From Burkholderia sp. Ac-20365 (GTDB lineage Bacteria > Pseudomonadota > Gammaproteobacteria > Burkholderiales > Burkholderiaceae), in contig NZ_JAAGPI010000041.1 in assembly GCF_017104715.1 (NCBI RefSeq), forward strand, positions 1-64,000: a stretch of DNA of 64,000 bases. Reading direction: 5' to 3'. A program made the position numbers and the translations under genes. Positions 1-8,405 of this stretch are shown piece after piece; position 1 is the first letter of the stretch; every line of letters begins with the position of its first letter. The notes beneath the pieces were generated by a model, which made no database searches, was not told the origin of the DNA, and was given only the letters and a program-made list of their open reading frames with translations.

Positions 1-17
1 ACACTTATCGGCTGTTG

Positions 18-31
18 ATTTTTAAAGAACA
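18..31 (-). promoter_or_regulatory. boxA-like rRNA-operon leader element
   Basis: Read on the minus strand this is TGTTCTTTAAAA, close to the boxA antitermination consensus TGCTCTTTAACA. It is followed by CAGCCGATAAGTGT at the window edge, a string I associate with the leader just before 16S rRNA in Burkholderiales. With the promoter about 60 bp upstream, this places an rRNA operon immediately left of position 1, transcribed leftwards. No rRNA sequence is inside the window, so the operon itself is inferred. Confidence 0.6.
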
Positions 32-87
32 TTCGCGGGAAGCGCCTTGCTTTCACCACGTTGCTGCGTCAGCAGCAGAGAAACGAG

Positions 88-116
88 ATTATGAAGAACC
101 TTTTTCGTTTCGTCAA
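88..116 (-). promoter_or_regulatory. strong sigma70 promoter, probably rrn P1-type
   Basis: The minus strand shows a -35 TTGACG (111-116), a 17-bp spacer and a -10 CATAAT (88-93), near consensus. An A-tract just upstream of the -35 (about 119-128) resembles an UP element. Transcription would run left through the boxA at 18-31. The 180 bp between this promoter and the next gene (297) hold no credible coding sequence; short frames there have no ribosome site or recognisable domain. Confidence 0.65.
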
Positions 117-296
117 CCGGTTTTTTTGGCATCGCCTGAAAAACCCTGCCGACTTCACGACCGCGCCGTTTCTGCCGCGGCCCCGCTCCGCTGCGCTCAA
201 CACCGCGCTACCGAACGAGGACGCGAATCTTAGGCCATCACACGCCCTGTGACAAGGGTGTGACGCAAAGATTTTTCAAAAGCCGATCCTAAACGA

Positions 297-1421
297 TCAT
301 TCTTCCCGCGCCTTTTCGACCTGCGCCACAGGCTCCGCAGGTTTCCCTCCGGCCCTTGCGGCCAGCTCGCGCGCATCGGGCGACCCGATCGTCCAGTCGT
401 GCAGCACCGTATAAGCCACGGCCAGCAGTGTCGGGCCGATAAACACGCCAAGGAAGCCAAACGCGAACGCCCCACCAAGAATGCCGAGCATCACAAGAAT
501 CAACGGCATGTCGCTGCTCTTGCCGATCAGAATAGGCTTGACGACGTTATCCGACATACCGACCACCACCACGCCCCACACGACGAGAAATATCGCCCAT
601 CCCGTTTCGCCGCCGTGGTACAGCCAGATCGCCGCTGGCAGCCACACTACGACGGGACCGCCCGGAATCACCGACAGAAAGAACGTCGCGAGCCCAAGCA
701 ACGCCGGCGTAGGCACGCCCGCAATCCAGCAGCCGAAGCCAGCCAGCACACCTTGCACGAGCGCCGTCCCGAGAATGCCGTACACCACGCCCTTCACCGT
801 GCTGCCCGCCAATGCCAGCAGATAGTCGGCGCGTTCGCCGGCAATGCGCCGCATGCCCGCGTTGAGCCAAGCCGCGGCACCCTCGCCGCCCGTATAAAAG
901 AAGAACGTCAAAATGATGCTGAGCGCGAGCAGCCCCAGCCCATGCGTGATGGCAAGCGCCGCCGCGAGCACCCATTTGCCCGCGGGCGCGGCAAGCACAC
1001 GCAGTTGCGCGGCCATCTCGGAATTGCTGCTGGTGACGCGCTCCCAGAACGATTCGATGCTCGAACCGACCAGCGGAATCCGCGCAACCCAATCGGGTAA
1101 ATCCGGCAGGCCTGCATCCGTCAGATGCTGGACCAGGGCCGTGATCTCCTTGGTATGCGCGCCGAGCGCAAACCCCGCGTAGACAAACGGCCCCAGCACG
1201 ACGACCAGAATGATCAACACGATCAGCGTCGCCGCCCACCTGCGCCGCCCGCCCAAGGTCGCCGACAGCTTGCAGTACAAGCCCCACGAGCTATAGCTGA
1301 GAATCGCGCCCCACAGCAGCGCCGTCGTAAACGGCGCGAGCACCAGCAGCGAGCCGCCGACCAGCAATAGCAACGCAAAGACGGCCGCCAGCCGCTCGAT
1401 CAGTTGGTCCGACTTCACCAT
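297..1421 (-). CDS. AI-2E family transporter (putative membrane permease)
   Basis: The 374-residue polytopic membrane protein has the layout of the AI-2E/UPF0118 exporter family. Two N-terminal hydrophobic segments occupy about residues 8-45, a third about 60-85, then comes a soluble stretch with amphipathic helices, and four or five C-terminal membrane segments lie at about 150-345. The glycine-rich end of the last membrane block (AFAFGFLGVFIGP) is typical of the family. Substrates of most members are unknown, so an autoinducer role should not be assumed. The start at 1421 is the only ATG in a sensible position. The gene is divergent from the DUF2863 gene, with about 260 bp shared upstream. 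The last 15 or so residues are charged and probably cytoplasmic. Confidence 0.85.
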   Translation of the reverse strand: MVKSDQLIERLAAVFALLLLVGGSLLVLAPFTTALLWGAILSYSSWGLYCKLSATLGGRRRWAATLIVLIILVVVLGPFVYAGFALGAHTKEITALVQHLTDAGLPDLPDWVARIPLVGSSIESFWERVTSSNSEMAAQLRVLAAPAGKWVLAAALAITHGLGLLALSIILTFFFYTGGEGAAAWLNAGMRRIAGERADYLLALAGSTVKGVVYGILGTALVQGVLAGFGCWIAGVPTPALLGLATFFLSVIPGGPVVVWLPAAIWLYHGGETGWAIFLVVWGVVVVGMSDNVVKPILIGKSSDMPLILVMLGILGGAFAFGFLGVFIGPTLLAVAYTVLHDWTIGSPDARELAARAGGKPAEPVAQVEKAREE

Positions 1422-1681
1422 GCATCACCCCCGACATCATTCCATCCAGATCCAGACGTCCGATGTGCCGACGTCGAAACGTCCGCAGAACGAGTATAGG
1501 AAAGCTCAGGCGAAAGCCACGCTCGCAAGGCCGGGCGCCGACTGCAGGCGGCCGGAAGCATGCCCCTCAGGCGCTGCGAAGCCCACGACCCGGACAAATC
1601 GCTGCCAGCAGTGCGTGTCGATAATATGTCGGCGAAGAAACGACTAGAATATATGGTTCTCTGCACACAACCTCCGGATTT

Positions 1682-2896
1682 ATGCGCTCGCGAATCGCCA
1701 AACGTCTCCCTCCCGATGCCGACAAACTGGTCGGTCTGTCGCTCGCGCTCTTTGCGTCGGGCAGCCGTACCGAAGACCGATTCTGGGAAGCCAAGCTCGA
1801 CGCTCTGCTCGCGAAAATAGTCCGCAACGGCAATCAGACGACGCTCGACGCCGCGCTCGACCATCTGCAGCAGAATCATCCTGATGCATACGGCGCGCTG
1901 GCAGACATGGCCGAAACGCATAGCGAGTCGCTGATTCTCGAGCACGACGGCGTTCAGTACGAAGCGCTGCTGATCGCCGCGCCCGTGCTGGCCTGGACGC
2001 GCTATGTGATTCCGTCGGGCGCGCTCAAAGGCGACGCGTCCGACGCGTTGCGCGCGCACCTGCAGGCTCACGTGCTGGCCGCCGACACCCGTGTCGCGAT
2101 GGCGCCCTTTATGTATAGCATCGACCAGTTGCCGCGTCACCACGTCGAAACGTGGCGCCTCGCGCAGCAACTCGCGCAGGCGGCCGTCGGCGGCGTCAAC
2201 GCGAAGATCAACTTCGGCGAACTACCGGAAACGTCGCCTATTCTGGCCGACCCGCGCTTTCTGCTGGCGGTCGTTGCCGCACCCGTCGGCGCGCCCGTAT
2301 TCCGCTGGCAGGAAGAAGAGCACGGCTCGCGCATCGAGCGCAGTCAATGCCTCGAACAGTGGGCGACGCAAGGCGGCGCCAATCTGGCTGTCGTGCTGCC
2401 CGGCTGCGAGTTCGAATGCCTGCTGCCGGACGCCTACTACTCGGCCTGCCGCGACGCGGACGAGCGCGTGCGCCCGCACACCGTTCGCACGGCAGTGCGC
2501 TATCTGTTCGACACAATCGGTGCGACGCCCGACGAACTGCGCGCGGTCGTCGCTGGCTTCGGCGAGCGACGCATCGACGAATACCGGATCGGCTTCACGC
2601 GCCGCGGCAGCAACGAAGTGATCTATGGCGTCGTGTGGCCGCTCTACGGTCGCGAGAACGGCGACCCGGGCATCGACGAGGAACCGCAGGAAGCGATGTC
2701 GGCTGAAGGTCCGCTGGAAGACATCGTCGCCTTGCTGAAAGAAACGGGCATCACCGATATCCGCCGTCACGCCGGCCGTTTCGAGCCGGAATATTGTGAC
2801 GACTGCGGAGTCCCACTCTATGCGGATCCGCTCGGCGAGATCGTTCATGCAGAAATGCCGGAAGATGCTGAGCCTGCACAACCGCATTTCCACTGA
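1682..2896 (+). CDS. DUF2863 family protein
   Basis: The 404-residue soluble protein is recognised as the DUF2863 family, which I know almost only from Burkholderiales and whose function is undescribed. It has no signal peptide or membrane segment. The last 35 residues carry a Cys-x2-Cys pair (CDDCG) followed by several acidic residues and a His-rich end (QPHFH), which could bind a metal; this is inference. No clear Shine-Dalgarno precedes the ATG at 1682, so the exact start is less certain than the frame. The gene is monocistronic, with its own terminator at 2926-2953. Confidence 0.8.
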   Translation: MRSRIAKRLPPDADKLVGLSLALFASGSRTEDRFWEAKLDALLAKIVRNGNQTTLDAALDHLQQNHPDAYGALADMAETHSESLILEHDGVQYEALLIAAPVLAWTRYVIPSGALKGDASDALRAHLQAHVLAADTRVAMAPFMYSIDQLPRHHVETWRLAQQLAQAAVGGVNAKINFGELPETSPILADPRFLLAVVAAPVGAPVFRWQEEEHGSRIERSQCLEQWATQGGANLAVVLPGCEFECLLPDAYYSACRDADERVRPHTVRTAVRYLFDTIGATPDELRAVVAGFGERRIDEYRIGFTRRGSNEVIYGVVWPLYGRENGDPGIDEEPQEAMSAEGPLEDIVALLKETGITDIRRHAGRFEPEYCDDCGVPLYADPLGEIVHAEMPEDAEPAQPHFH

Positions 2897-2925
2897 TCAT
2901 TTCAGACTTTTCTCTGCATTGAATC

Positions 2926-2953
2926 AAGCCCCGCCGAATGCGGGGCTTTTTTT
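2926..2953 (+). terminator. rho-independent terminator of the DUF2863 gene
   Basis: An 8-bp GC-rich stem, AGCCCCGC / GCGGGGCT, has a 5-nt loop and is followed by a run of seven T. It lies 30 bp after the stop codon at 2896. Confidence 0.9.
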
Positions 2954-3094
2954 ATGGCACTCGTCCTATGCCGCCTGGACAGGCCGTCACGCGATCGGGA
3001 ATTTTTCATCATCGACACGATGGCGCATCGCTGCGTGACGACGAGATCGTCGCGTGCATCGCGCCACCACGACCGATCGATCAGGAGGCAATGC

Positions 3095-3976
3095 ATGCGG
3101 TTTTTAGTTTTCAACACGGACGCCGAGCGCAGGGAAGGACTCAAGGCGCTCTTAAGGCAAATCGACCGGCAGGCGCGGTTTGGTGAAGCAAAGGACTGGC
3201 CGCAGGTGGAGCGCACGCTGCGCCGCCTGCAGCCAGATCTGCTCCTGATCGACTGGGAGCTCTGGATGTCGCCCGGCGACGCGCGCGCGTTGCTCGCCAA
3301 CCACCCCGGCCTGCCCGTCGCCGTACTGGTCGACGACAGTTCGCCGAGCCATGTGCGTGCGTTCGTCGAAAAAGGCGTGCTTGGCGTGATTCCGCGCTCG
3401 ACCGATCCGCGCGTGATCGTGCGCGCGCTCGAAATGGTTTTGCTGGGCGTCCACTACATTCCCGCAGGCGCGCTTTCATTCAACGCGCCCGCGCCGACGG
3501 GCAAGCTCATGCGTCCGCTGAACGACGCGCGCACGCTCGAACTGGTCGCGCCGCCAAAGCGGCCGCGCCTCGCCGGCGGCCTTTCGCCGCGACAAGAACA
3601 GATCATGCGCTGCGTGCACATGGGCAGTACGAATAAAATGATTGCTCGCGCGCTTGGCATCAGCGAGGGCACCGTGAAAATCCATCTGGCGACGATCTTC
3701 CAGCAACTGGGCGCACCCAACCGCGCCGCCGCCGTCGCCATCTATAACGGCTGGCTCACTGCGCAACTCGAAGTGCTGCGCAGCGGACACAACCGGATCC
3801 AGCGGCCCGCGCGCGTGACATCGAACGTCACGCCGCTACGCCAGCACAAGCCGCGAACGTTCCGCTATCCGTTGCCCGCCAACGACACTGCCGGCGCATT
3901 GCCCATGGCAGCCGAAGCGACAACGCCCTATGGCACACGGCCCAAGCGCCCGGAGCGCGATGATGGCGCGATGTAA
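3095..3976 (+). CDS. LuxR-type response regulator with atypical receiver
   Basis: I set the start at the ATG at 3095 because AGGAGG lies 6 nt before it; the frame is open further upstream without support. The 293-residue product has a receiver-like domain (about 1-120), a LuxR helix-turn-helix (about 165-225, SPRQEQIMRCVHMGSTNKMI...GTVKIHL) and a C-terminal tail of about 65 residues rich in Arg and Pro. The phospho-acceptor Asp is kept (LLLIDW, about D53). The usual acidic pair after strand 1 reads Asn-Thr (LVFNTD), and the conserved late Lys appears to be Arg (VIPRS). It may therefore act without normal phosphorylation. No histidine kinase lies next to it, so it is an orphan regulator. DNA binding is very likely; its targets are unknown. 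Confidence 0.85.
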   Translation: MRFLVFNTDAERREGLKALLRQIDRQARFGEAKDWPQVERTLRRLQPDLLLIDWELWMSPGDARALLANHPGLPVAVLVDDSSPSHVRAFVEKGVLGVIPRSTDPRVIVRALEMVLLGVHYIPAGALSFNAPAPTGKLMRPLNDARTLELVAPPKRPRLAGGLSPRQEQIMRCVHMGSTNKMIARALGISEGTVKIHLATIFQQLGAPNRAAAVAIYNGWLTAQLEVLRSGHNRIQRPARVTSNVTPLRQHKPRTFRYPLPANDTAGALPMAAEATTPYGTRPKRPERDDGAM

Positions 3977-4067
3977 AGGTCGAAAGAAATCACCATCAAT
4001 CGACATAAATCATCGCTGGCATGGAATCCGCTCACACGTTTCGCCGTTCAACGAGTAATATGAAGAC

Positions 4068-4742
4068 ATGGGTTTCCTCTATACACCGCTTCCGTTGTGG
4101 GTCGCTGTCGGTGGCTGGATCGCCGCTGTGGCTCTGCTCGCGCTCGCGCTCTGGAAGAACCCGTTCAGGCGCCTGCAGGAACCCGTGCTTCAGCATGTGT
4201 GGCTCGCCATCATCGTCGCCGTATCGGTGCTGTGGGCGACCAACGCATGGCTCGAAGATGGCACGGTGATTCACCTGCTCGGTGCAACGCTCGTCGTCAC
4301 GTTGTTCGACTGGGGGCTTGCCCTCATCGCGATGGCCATCGTGACGGGTCTTGCCGCTGTCGTGTTCGACGCGCCATGGCAAGGCATCGCACTCACCTTC
4401 CTCGTGTTCGGCGCCGTGCCAGTCGGCGTCTCGACGCTGCTGCAGCGTGCGAGCGTCGCGTGGTTGCCGCGCAATCTCTTCATGTTCATCTTCGGCCAGG
4501 GTTTCGTGTCACCGGCCATTGCCGTTACGGTGGCATCGGCGGTTGCGTTGGCAACGCATATCGCGCTTGCCGACGGATCGATGTCCGTGATCCCTGCAGG
4601 CTACGCGTTCAGTGTGTTTCTGCTCGCATCAGGTGAGTCGTGGTTCACGGGCATGTCGACCGCATTGATCGCCGTCTATCGGCCCGCGTGGGTCACGACT
4701 TACGACGTGCGCCGCTACCGGCTCGGCGGACCACGAACCTGA
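4068..4742 (+). CDS. ECF-transporter-like / CbiM-type membrane protein
   Basis: The 224-residue very hydrophobic protein has six or seven predicted membrane spans: about residues 9-30, 42-60, 67-85, 90-112, 118-140, 150-175 and 180-205. I recognise it as the Burkholderiales group annotated as energy-coupling-factor ABC transporter permease (CbiM-like). The N-terminal start MGFLYTPLP sits on the expected outer face. There is no partner ATPase or T-component gene beside it, so transport activity is not shown by context. The start at 4068 is the best ATG, although the ribosome site is poor. Confidence 0.6.
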   Translation: MGFLYTPLPLWVAVGGWIAAVALLALALWKNPFRRLQEPVLQHVWLAIIVAVSVLWATNAWLEDGTVIHLLGATLVVTLFDWGLALIAMAIVTGLAAVVFDAPWQGIALTFLVFGAVPVGVSTLLQRASVAWLPRNLFMFIFGQGFVSPAIAVTVASAVALATHIALADGSMSVIPAGYAFSVFLLASGESWFTGMSTALIAVYRPAWVTTYDVRRYRLGGPRT

Positions 4743-4942
4743 TCACACTTCGCATCGCATCGGTAGCAAGCAGGCGGATGTACTGCCCCGGCGCATCCGC
4801 GCATCCCTGCATCATCCGCCGATCTATCGCCCGTTGAGCCTCTGCACCACGACACGACAAAATATTTGTGCCAGGATTGAACTCCTTCGTGTCGACGGGC
4901 ATCTTATGTGCCTGAAGTCATCACAGCATTGACCAGAGATAG

Positions 4943-5611
4943 ATGGATCGCACCAACGCACCGCGCCGATTGCCGCGGTTGGTCGGCCGGTTAGCGGTGT
5001 GGGTAGCGAGCGCATCGCTCGCATGCTCGCTGCCCGCTTTCGCCGATCAACTCGGGCAGCACAACGACCTCGTCAGCAAGTTCATCAACGATATGCACGC
5101 CGATCCGCTCGTCGCGGATTGCGCCGCGCATGGCGACTTTGTCGCGAGCACATCGACGGCATTCGATCACGTCGAGTTCCCACCCAGTTCATTCGATAGC
5201 GCGCACGCGGCCGTCACGCCCTGGAACGATTCGTTCGACGAAGGCAAGCAGAAGGTCAAGGTCGACAGCATCGTGACCGTCGAAGGCCTGGGCGTTCCGC
5301 AAGGCGGCGGCGATGCATCGCAGCTGAAGTTCCGCTGCGGCTACGTCGGCGCGCAGATGCTCGCTTTCAGCTGGAACGACCCCGTGCCGCCGCTGCGTGC
5401 ACGCAGCACTGCTTCGTCGGGATCGAATAGCGTAAAGGGCAAGCACGGCGCGAGCGGCAAGGGCTCGAAAAAGAGCTCGGGCAAATCGACCAAAGGCACG
5501 ACGAACAAGTCGGGCAACAAGAAGTCGAGCAAATCCTCAGGCAAGGCTGTGACGACGAAGAGCAGCACCACGAAGTCGAGCGCAAAGAAGTCGACTGCGA
5601 AGAAGCATTGA
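4943..5611 (+). CDS. secreted BspC-domain-like protein with Lys/Ser-rich tail
   Basis: The 222-residue protein has a Sec signal peptide, with an Arg-rich N-region, a hydrophobic core and probable cleavage at AFA-DQ near residue 34. A globular part (about 35-150) with two Cys (DCAAHG and FRCGYVG) could form a disulphide. From about residue 155 to the end it is almost only Lys, Ser, Gly and Thr (for example SGKSTKGTTNKSGNKKSSK), like a histone-H1 tail. I recall Burkholderia homologues annotated as BspC-domain proteins, but the function is unknown to me. The tail could bind nucleic acid, LPS or other anionic polymers; this is inference. The gene ends at a strong bidirectional terminator. Confidence 0.65.
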   Translation: MDRTNAPRRLPRLVGRLAVWVASASLACSLPAFADQLGQHNDLVSKFINDMHADPLVADCAAHGDFVASTSTAFDHVEFPPSSFDSAHAAVTPWNDSFDEGKQKVKVDSIVTVEGLGVPQGGGDASQLKFRCGYVGAQMLAFSWNDPVPPLRARSTASSGSNSVKGKHGASGKGSKKSSGKSTKGTTNKSGNKKSSKSSGKAVTTKSSTTKSSAKKSTAKKH

Positions 5612-5671
5612 CGCCACGCCCACGCTCGCCAGCGTTCTGATCAAAACTGGCGTACGACTCAAACAAGAAAC

Positions 5672-5710
5672 AAAAAGCGAGGCCACGCATCCCGCGTGGC
5701 CTCGCTTTTT
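5672..5710. terminator. bidirectional rho-independent terminator
   Basis: A 14-bp stem (AAGCGAGGCCACGC paired with its complement) has a short ATCCC loop, with an A-run before and a T-run after it. It can stop transcription from both the secreted-protein gene (+) and the carboxypeptidase gene (-), which converge here. Confidence 0.92.
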
Positions 5711-5743
5711 TACATACGTTTGCGTTTTCGCTGACAACCGGCG

Positions 5744-6910
5744 TCAGGCGAACGTTTCCATATGCCAGAGGATCGCCTGCAGCATCGCCGCGCCAAGCGA
5801 CGCGCTGCGCTCGCCGTTCCAGCCCACACGCTCATCGGGCAGATTGGCGTTGTCCTTGAACGGCATTTCCAGCGTCAGCGACAGGCACCCGAACTCGTTG
5901 CCGATGTACTTCGACGCGAGCTTCAATGCATCCTGCCGATACTTGCTCGCTTCATAACCGTACTTGTCCTGGAAATCGGGACTCGCGCGCTTGAAGTTCT
6001 CGATGAACGCGTTCTGTTCCTCGCGCTGACGTTCGGTAAAGCTCGGCAGCATCTCCGAGCCCGCGACGAACACATACGGCAGCGCTTCATCGCCGTGAAT
6101 GTCGAAGAACAGGTCGCAGCCCGTCGCATGAATCGCGTCGCGCACGAGCAGCACTTCGGGGCTGCGCGCCGCGTCGGGCTCCATCCACTCGCGATTCAGG
6201 TTCGCGCCCGCCGCATTCGTGCGCAGATTGCCGTTCACGCTGCCGTCAGGGTTCATGTTCGGCACGATGAAGAAGTCGGCGTAATCGTAGAGCTTGCGCG
6301 CGACGGGATCGCCCGACCAGTCGCCCCACCCCGCGAGCCGCTTCACGAGGCCTTCGACGAACCATTCGGCCATCGTCTCGCCCGGATGCTGACGCGCGAT
6401 AATCCAGATGCGCTTTTTCTGCTTCAATGTACCGTCTTCGAGCAAGGTCGGCGTGCCGAGCGTCAACAGCGACATCGGCCGGCCTTCGACCGTCTTGCCC
6501 AGTTCCGTCAGCGCGGCATGCGGCATCTGCTGGACTGCGCCGAGAAATTCCGAGTGACGCTCTTCGCCATACGGCTCGAAGTACGCGTAATAGATACGGT
6601 CGAAATCGGGCGTGTGATCGATGGTCAGCACCCGGCCATCGTACGAAGTCGGCACGCGGAACCAGTTCACGCGGTCATAGCTCGCGCAAGCCTGATAGTT
6701 GCGCCAGCCTTCGGCGAACGCGCAGTCGGCGGCGTTCTCGAAGGTCATCACGCAACGCTCGCCGCGTGCGCCCGACAGCCGGAAATAGAACCACTGCGCA
6801 AAGTCGGCGTGGCTTTCCGGACGCACGCGCAAGCGGATATTGTCGGCTTGTGCGCAGGACAGGACTTCGATCGCGCCTGCATCGAAATTGCTCGTAATGG
6901 ATAGCGTCAT
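5744..6910 (-). CDS. M14 family zinc carboxypeptidase (cytosolic type)
   Basis: The 388-residue protein has an N-terminal beta-sandwich domain (about 1-125) followed by an M14 peptidase domain. The zinc ligands His and Glu are in HPGETMAEW, the third ligand in DIHGDEALPYVF. The substrate-binding Asn-Arg is in ANLNREW, and the catalytic Glu is in TLEMPFKD near the C-terminus. All key residues of an active metallocarboxypeptidase are present. There is no signal peptide, which agrees with the cytosolic subgroup related to eukaryotic CCP (Nna1) enzymes. The physiological substrate in bacteria is not known. yaaA lies 30 bp upstream in the same direction, so the two may be co-transcribed. Confidence 0.88.
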   Translation of the reverse strand: MTLSITSNFDAGAIEVLSCAQADNIRLRVRPESHADFAQWFYFRLSGARGERCVMTFENAADCAFAEGWRNYQACASYDRVNWFRVPTSYDGRVLTIDHTPDFDRIYYAYFEPYGEERHSEFLGAVQQMPHAALTELGKTVEGRPMSLLTLGTPTLLEDGTLKQKKRIWIIARQHPGETMAEWFVEGLVKRLAGWGDWSGDPVARKLYDYADFFIVPNMNPDGSVNGNLRTNAAGANLNREWMEPDAARSPEVLLVRDAIHATGCDLFFDIHGDEALPYVFVAGSEMLPSFTERQREEQNAFIENFKRASPDFQDKYGYEASKYRQDALKLASKYIGNEFGCLSLTLEMPFKDNANLPDERVGWNGERSASLGAAMLQAILWHMETFA

Positions 6911-6940
6911 GATGGTGTTCCTGCTGGTTCGGCGCGGCGG

Positions 6941-7723
6941 TCAGTCCGCGATGCGCCGGCGAAAAACGTAGGTGGAATCGTTCGATGCACCCGCGTCGAA
7001 TGCATAGCCTTCGGCGTCGAAATTCTTGAGCTGCTCGGGCGTATCGAAACGGTTTTCCACCGCGTAGCGCGCCATCAGTCCGCGCGCGCGCTTTGCATGA
7101 AAGCTGATGATCTTGTAGCGGCCGCCCTTCCAGTCTTCGAACACGGGCGTGACGACGGGTGCAGCGAGTTTCTTCGGCTTGACCGACTTGAAGTATTCCG
7201 TCGATGCGCAGTTGATCAACGCGCGCGACGCGCCGTCCTTCTTTTCCAGTTGCGTGTTGAGCGCCTGCGTGATGCGCTCGCCCCAGAACGCGTACAGATC
7301 CTTGCCGCGGCTATTCTCGAAACGCGTGCCCATTTCGAGCCGGTACGGTTGCAGCAGATCGAGCGGACGCAGCAGACCATAGAGGCCCGACAGCACGCGC
7401 ACGTGCTGCTGCGCGTAGTCGAGATCGGATGCGGACAGCGACTTCGCGTCGAAACCTTCGTACACGTCGCCGTTGAACGCGAGCATCGCCTGCTTCGCGT
7501 TCGACGTGTCGAACCTGGGCGACCAGTCGGCGTAACGCTGGAAATTCAGATGCGCGAGCTGGTCGGAAATATCCATCAGCGAGGCGATGTCATGCGGCGA
7601 CAGACGGCGCAGATCGCCGATCAGTTCGGCGGCGTCATCGACGAAATCGGGGATCGTGTGCTTCTTGACGTGCGGCGGAGTGTCGTAGTCGAGCGATTTG
7701 GCCGGCGACAGAACGATTATCAT
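6941..7723 (-). CDS. yaaA: peroxide stress protein YaaA
   Basis: The 260-residue protein is of the UPF0246/DUF328 family, with the hallmark N-terminus MIIVLSPAKSLDY and full family length. In E. coli, YaaA limits intracellular free iron and lowers Fenton damage during hydrogen peroxide stress; that role is carried over by homology only. The ATG at 7723 directly precedes the conserved N-terminal strand, which fixes the start. It is divergent from the PIN-domain gene, with only 57 bp between the two start codons, so the promoters must overlap. Confidence 0.93.
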   Translation of the reverse strand: MIIVLSPAKSLDYDTPPHVKKHTIPDFVDDAAELIGDLRRLSPHDIASLMDISDQLAHLNFQRYADWSPRFDTSNAKQAMLAFNGDVYEGFDAKSLSASDLDYAQQHVRVLSGLYGLLRPLDLLQPYRLEMGTRFENSRGKDLYAFWGERITQALNTQLEKKDGASRALINCASTEYFKSVKPKKLAAPVVTPVFEDWKGGRYKIISFHAKRARGLMARYAVENRFDTPEQLKNFDAEGYAFDAGASNDSTYVFRRRIAD

Positions 7724-7780
7724 AGAGGCTTTCAGGCACGCCGTGCCTGGCGGTCAAAGACGAAAGCCAGATTGTAACGA

Positions 7781-8311
7781 ATGCCCGAAACCCCTGCCTT
7801 GCCCGAACAGAATGCGTCTGCTGCAGTTGCCCAACCCGCAACCGTGACAGCGCCCGCCGTCGTGCTCGATTCGAACGTGTGGATCGACATTCTCGTATTC
7901 GACGACCCGCACACGCGCCCCATTCTCGCCGCGCTCGAAAGCGGCGCAATGCGCGCGCTGATCGACGCGCGCTGCCTCGCCGAGCTGACTTTCGTGCTCG
8001 ATTATCCGCAGTTCGAAAAACGCGCCGTCGACAAAGCGGCAGCGCTTGCCACGCTCGCACGTCTGTCGACGCTGGTCGAGCCGCCCACGCCCGCTGAAAA
8101 CACGCCCGCGCTGCCCAAATGCAAGGATCGCGACGACCAGAAGTTTCTCGAACTTGCCTACGCGATGCACGCGGACTGGCTGGTATCGAAGGATCGTGCG
8201 GTATTGAAGATGGCAAAACGGATCGCGCGCGATTTCGGCTTCCGGATTGCGCAGCCTGCACCGTTCGTCGCCGAATGTGCGCTGACGGCCACGGAGCCGG
8301 CAGAAGCCTGA
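7781..8311 (+). CDS. PIN-domain protein, putative toxin-antitoxin toxin component
   Basis: The 176-residue protein has an Ala/Pro-rich leader (about 1-26) and then a PIN nuclease fold: VVLDSNVWID with the first acidic residue, ARCLAELTFVL with a Glu, and CKDRDDQKFLELA plus LVSKD with the C-terminal Asp cluster. The family (TIGR00305-like) is annotated as a toxin-antitoxin toxin and would be an Mg-dependent RNase. No antitoxin-like small gene lies beside it, and neighbours are housekeeping genes, so a chromosomal role other than a toxin is possible. Confidence 0.75.
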   Translation: MPETPALPEQNASAAVAQPATVTAPAVVLDSNVWIDILVFDDPHTRPILAALESGAMRALIDARCLAELTFVLDYPQFEKRAVDKAAALATLARLSTLVEPPTPAENTPALPKCKDRDDQKFLELAYAMHADWLVSKDRAVLKMAKRIARDFGFRIAQPAPFVAECALTATEPAEA

Positions 8312-8405
8312 CGCAAACCGGCGCGGCCCGCGCACGAACGCCACCGCGCCGTTTTCCCTACAATCGAGCTTCACGCCTGACGACAACGGTAACAACGACC
8401 GCGAC

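Noticed and set aside
5762..6904. Long + frame opposite the M14 carboxypeptidase, and similar long antisense frames across the nuo genes
   Set aside because: Long antisense frames are expected in high-GC DNA; the minus-strand proteins carry intact catalytic motifs.
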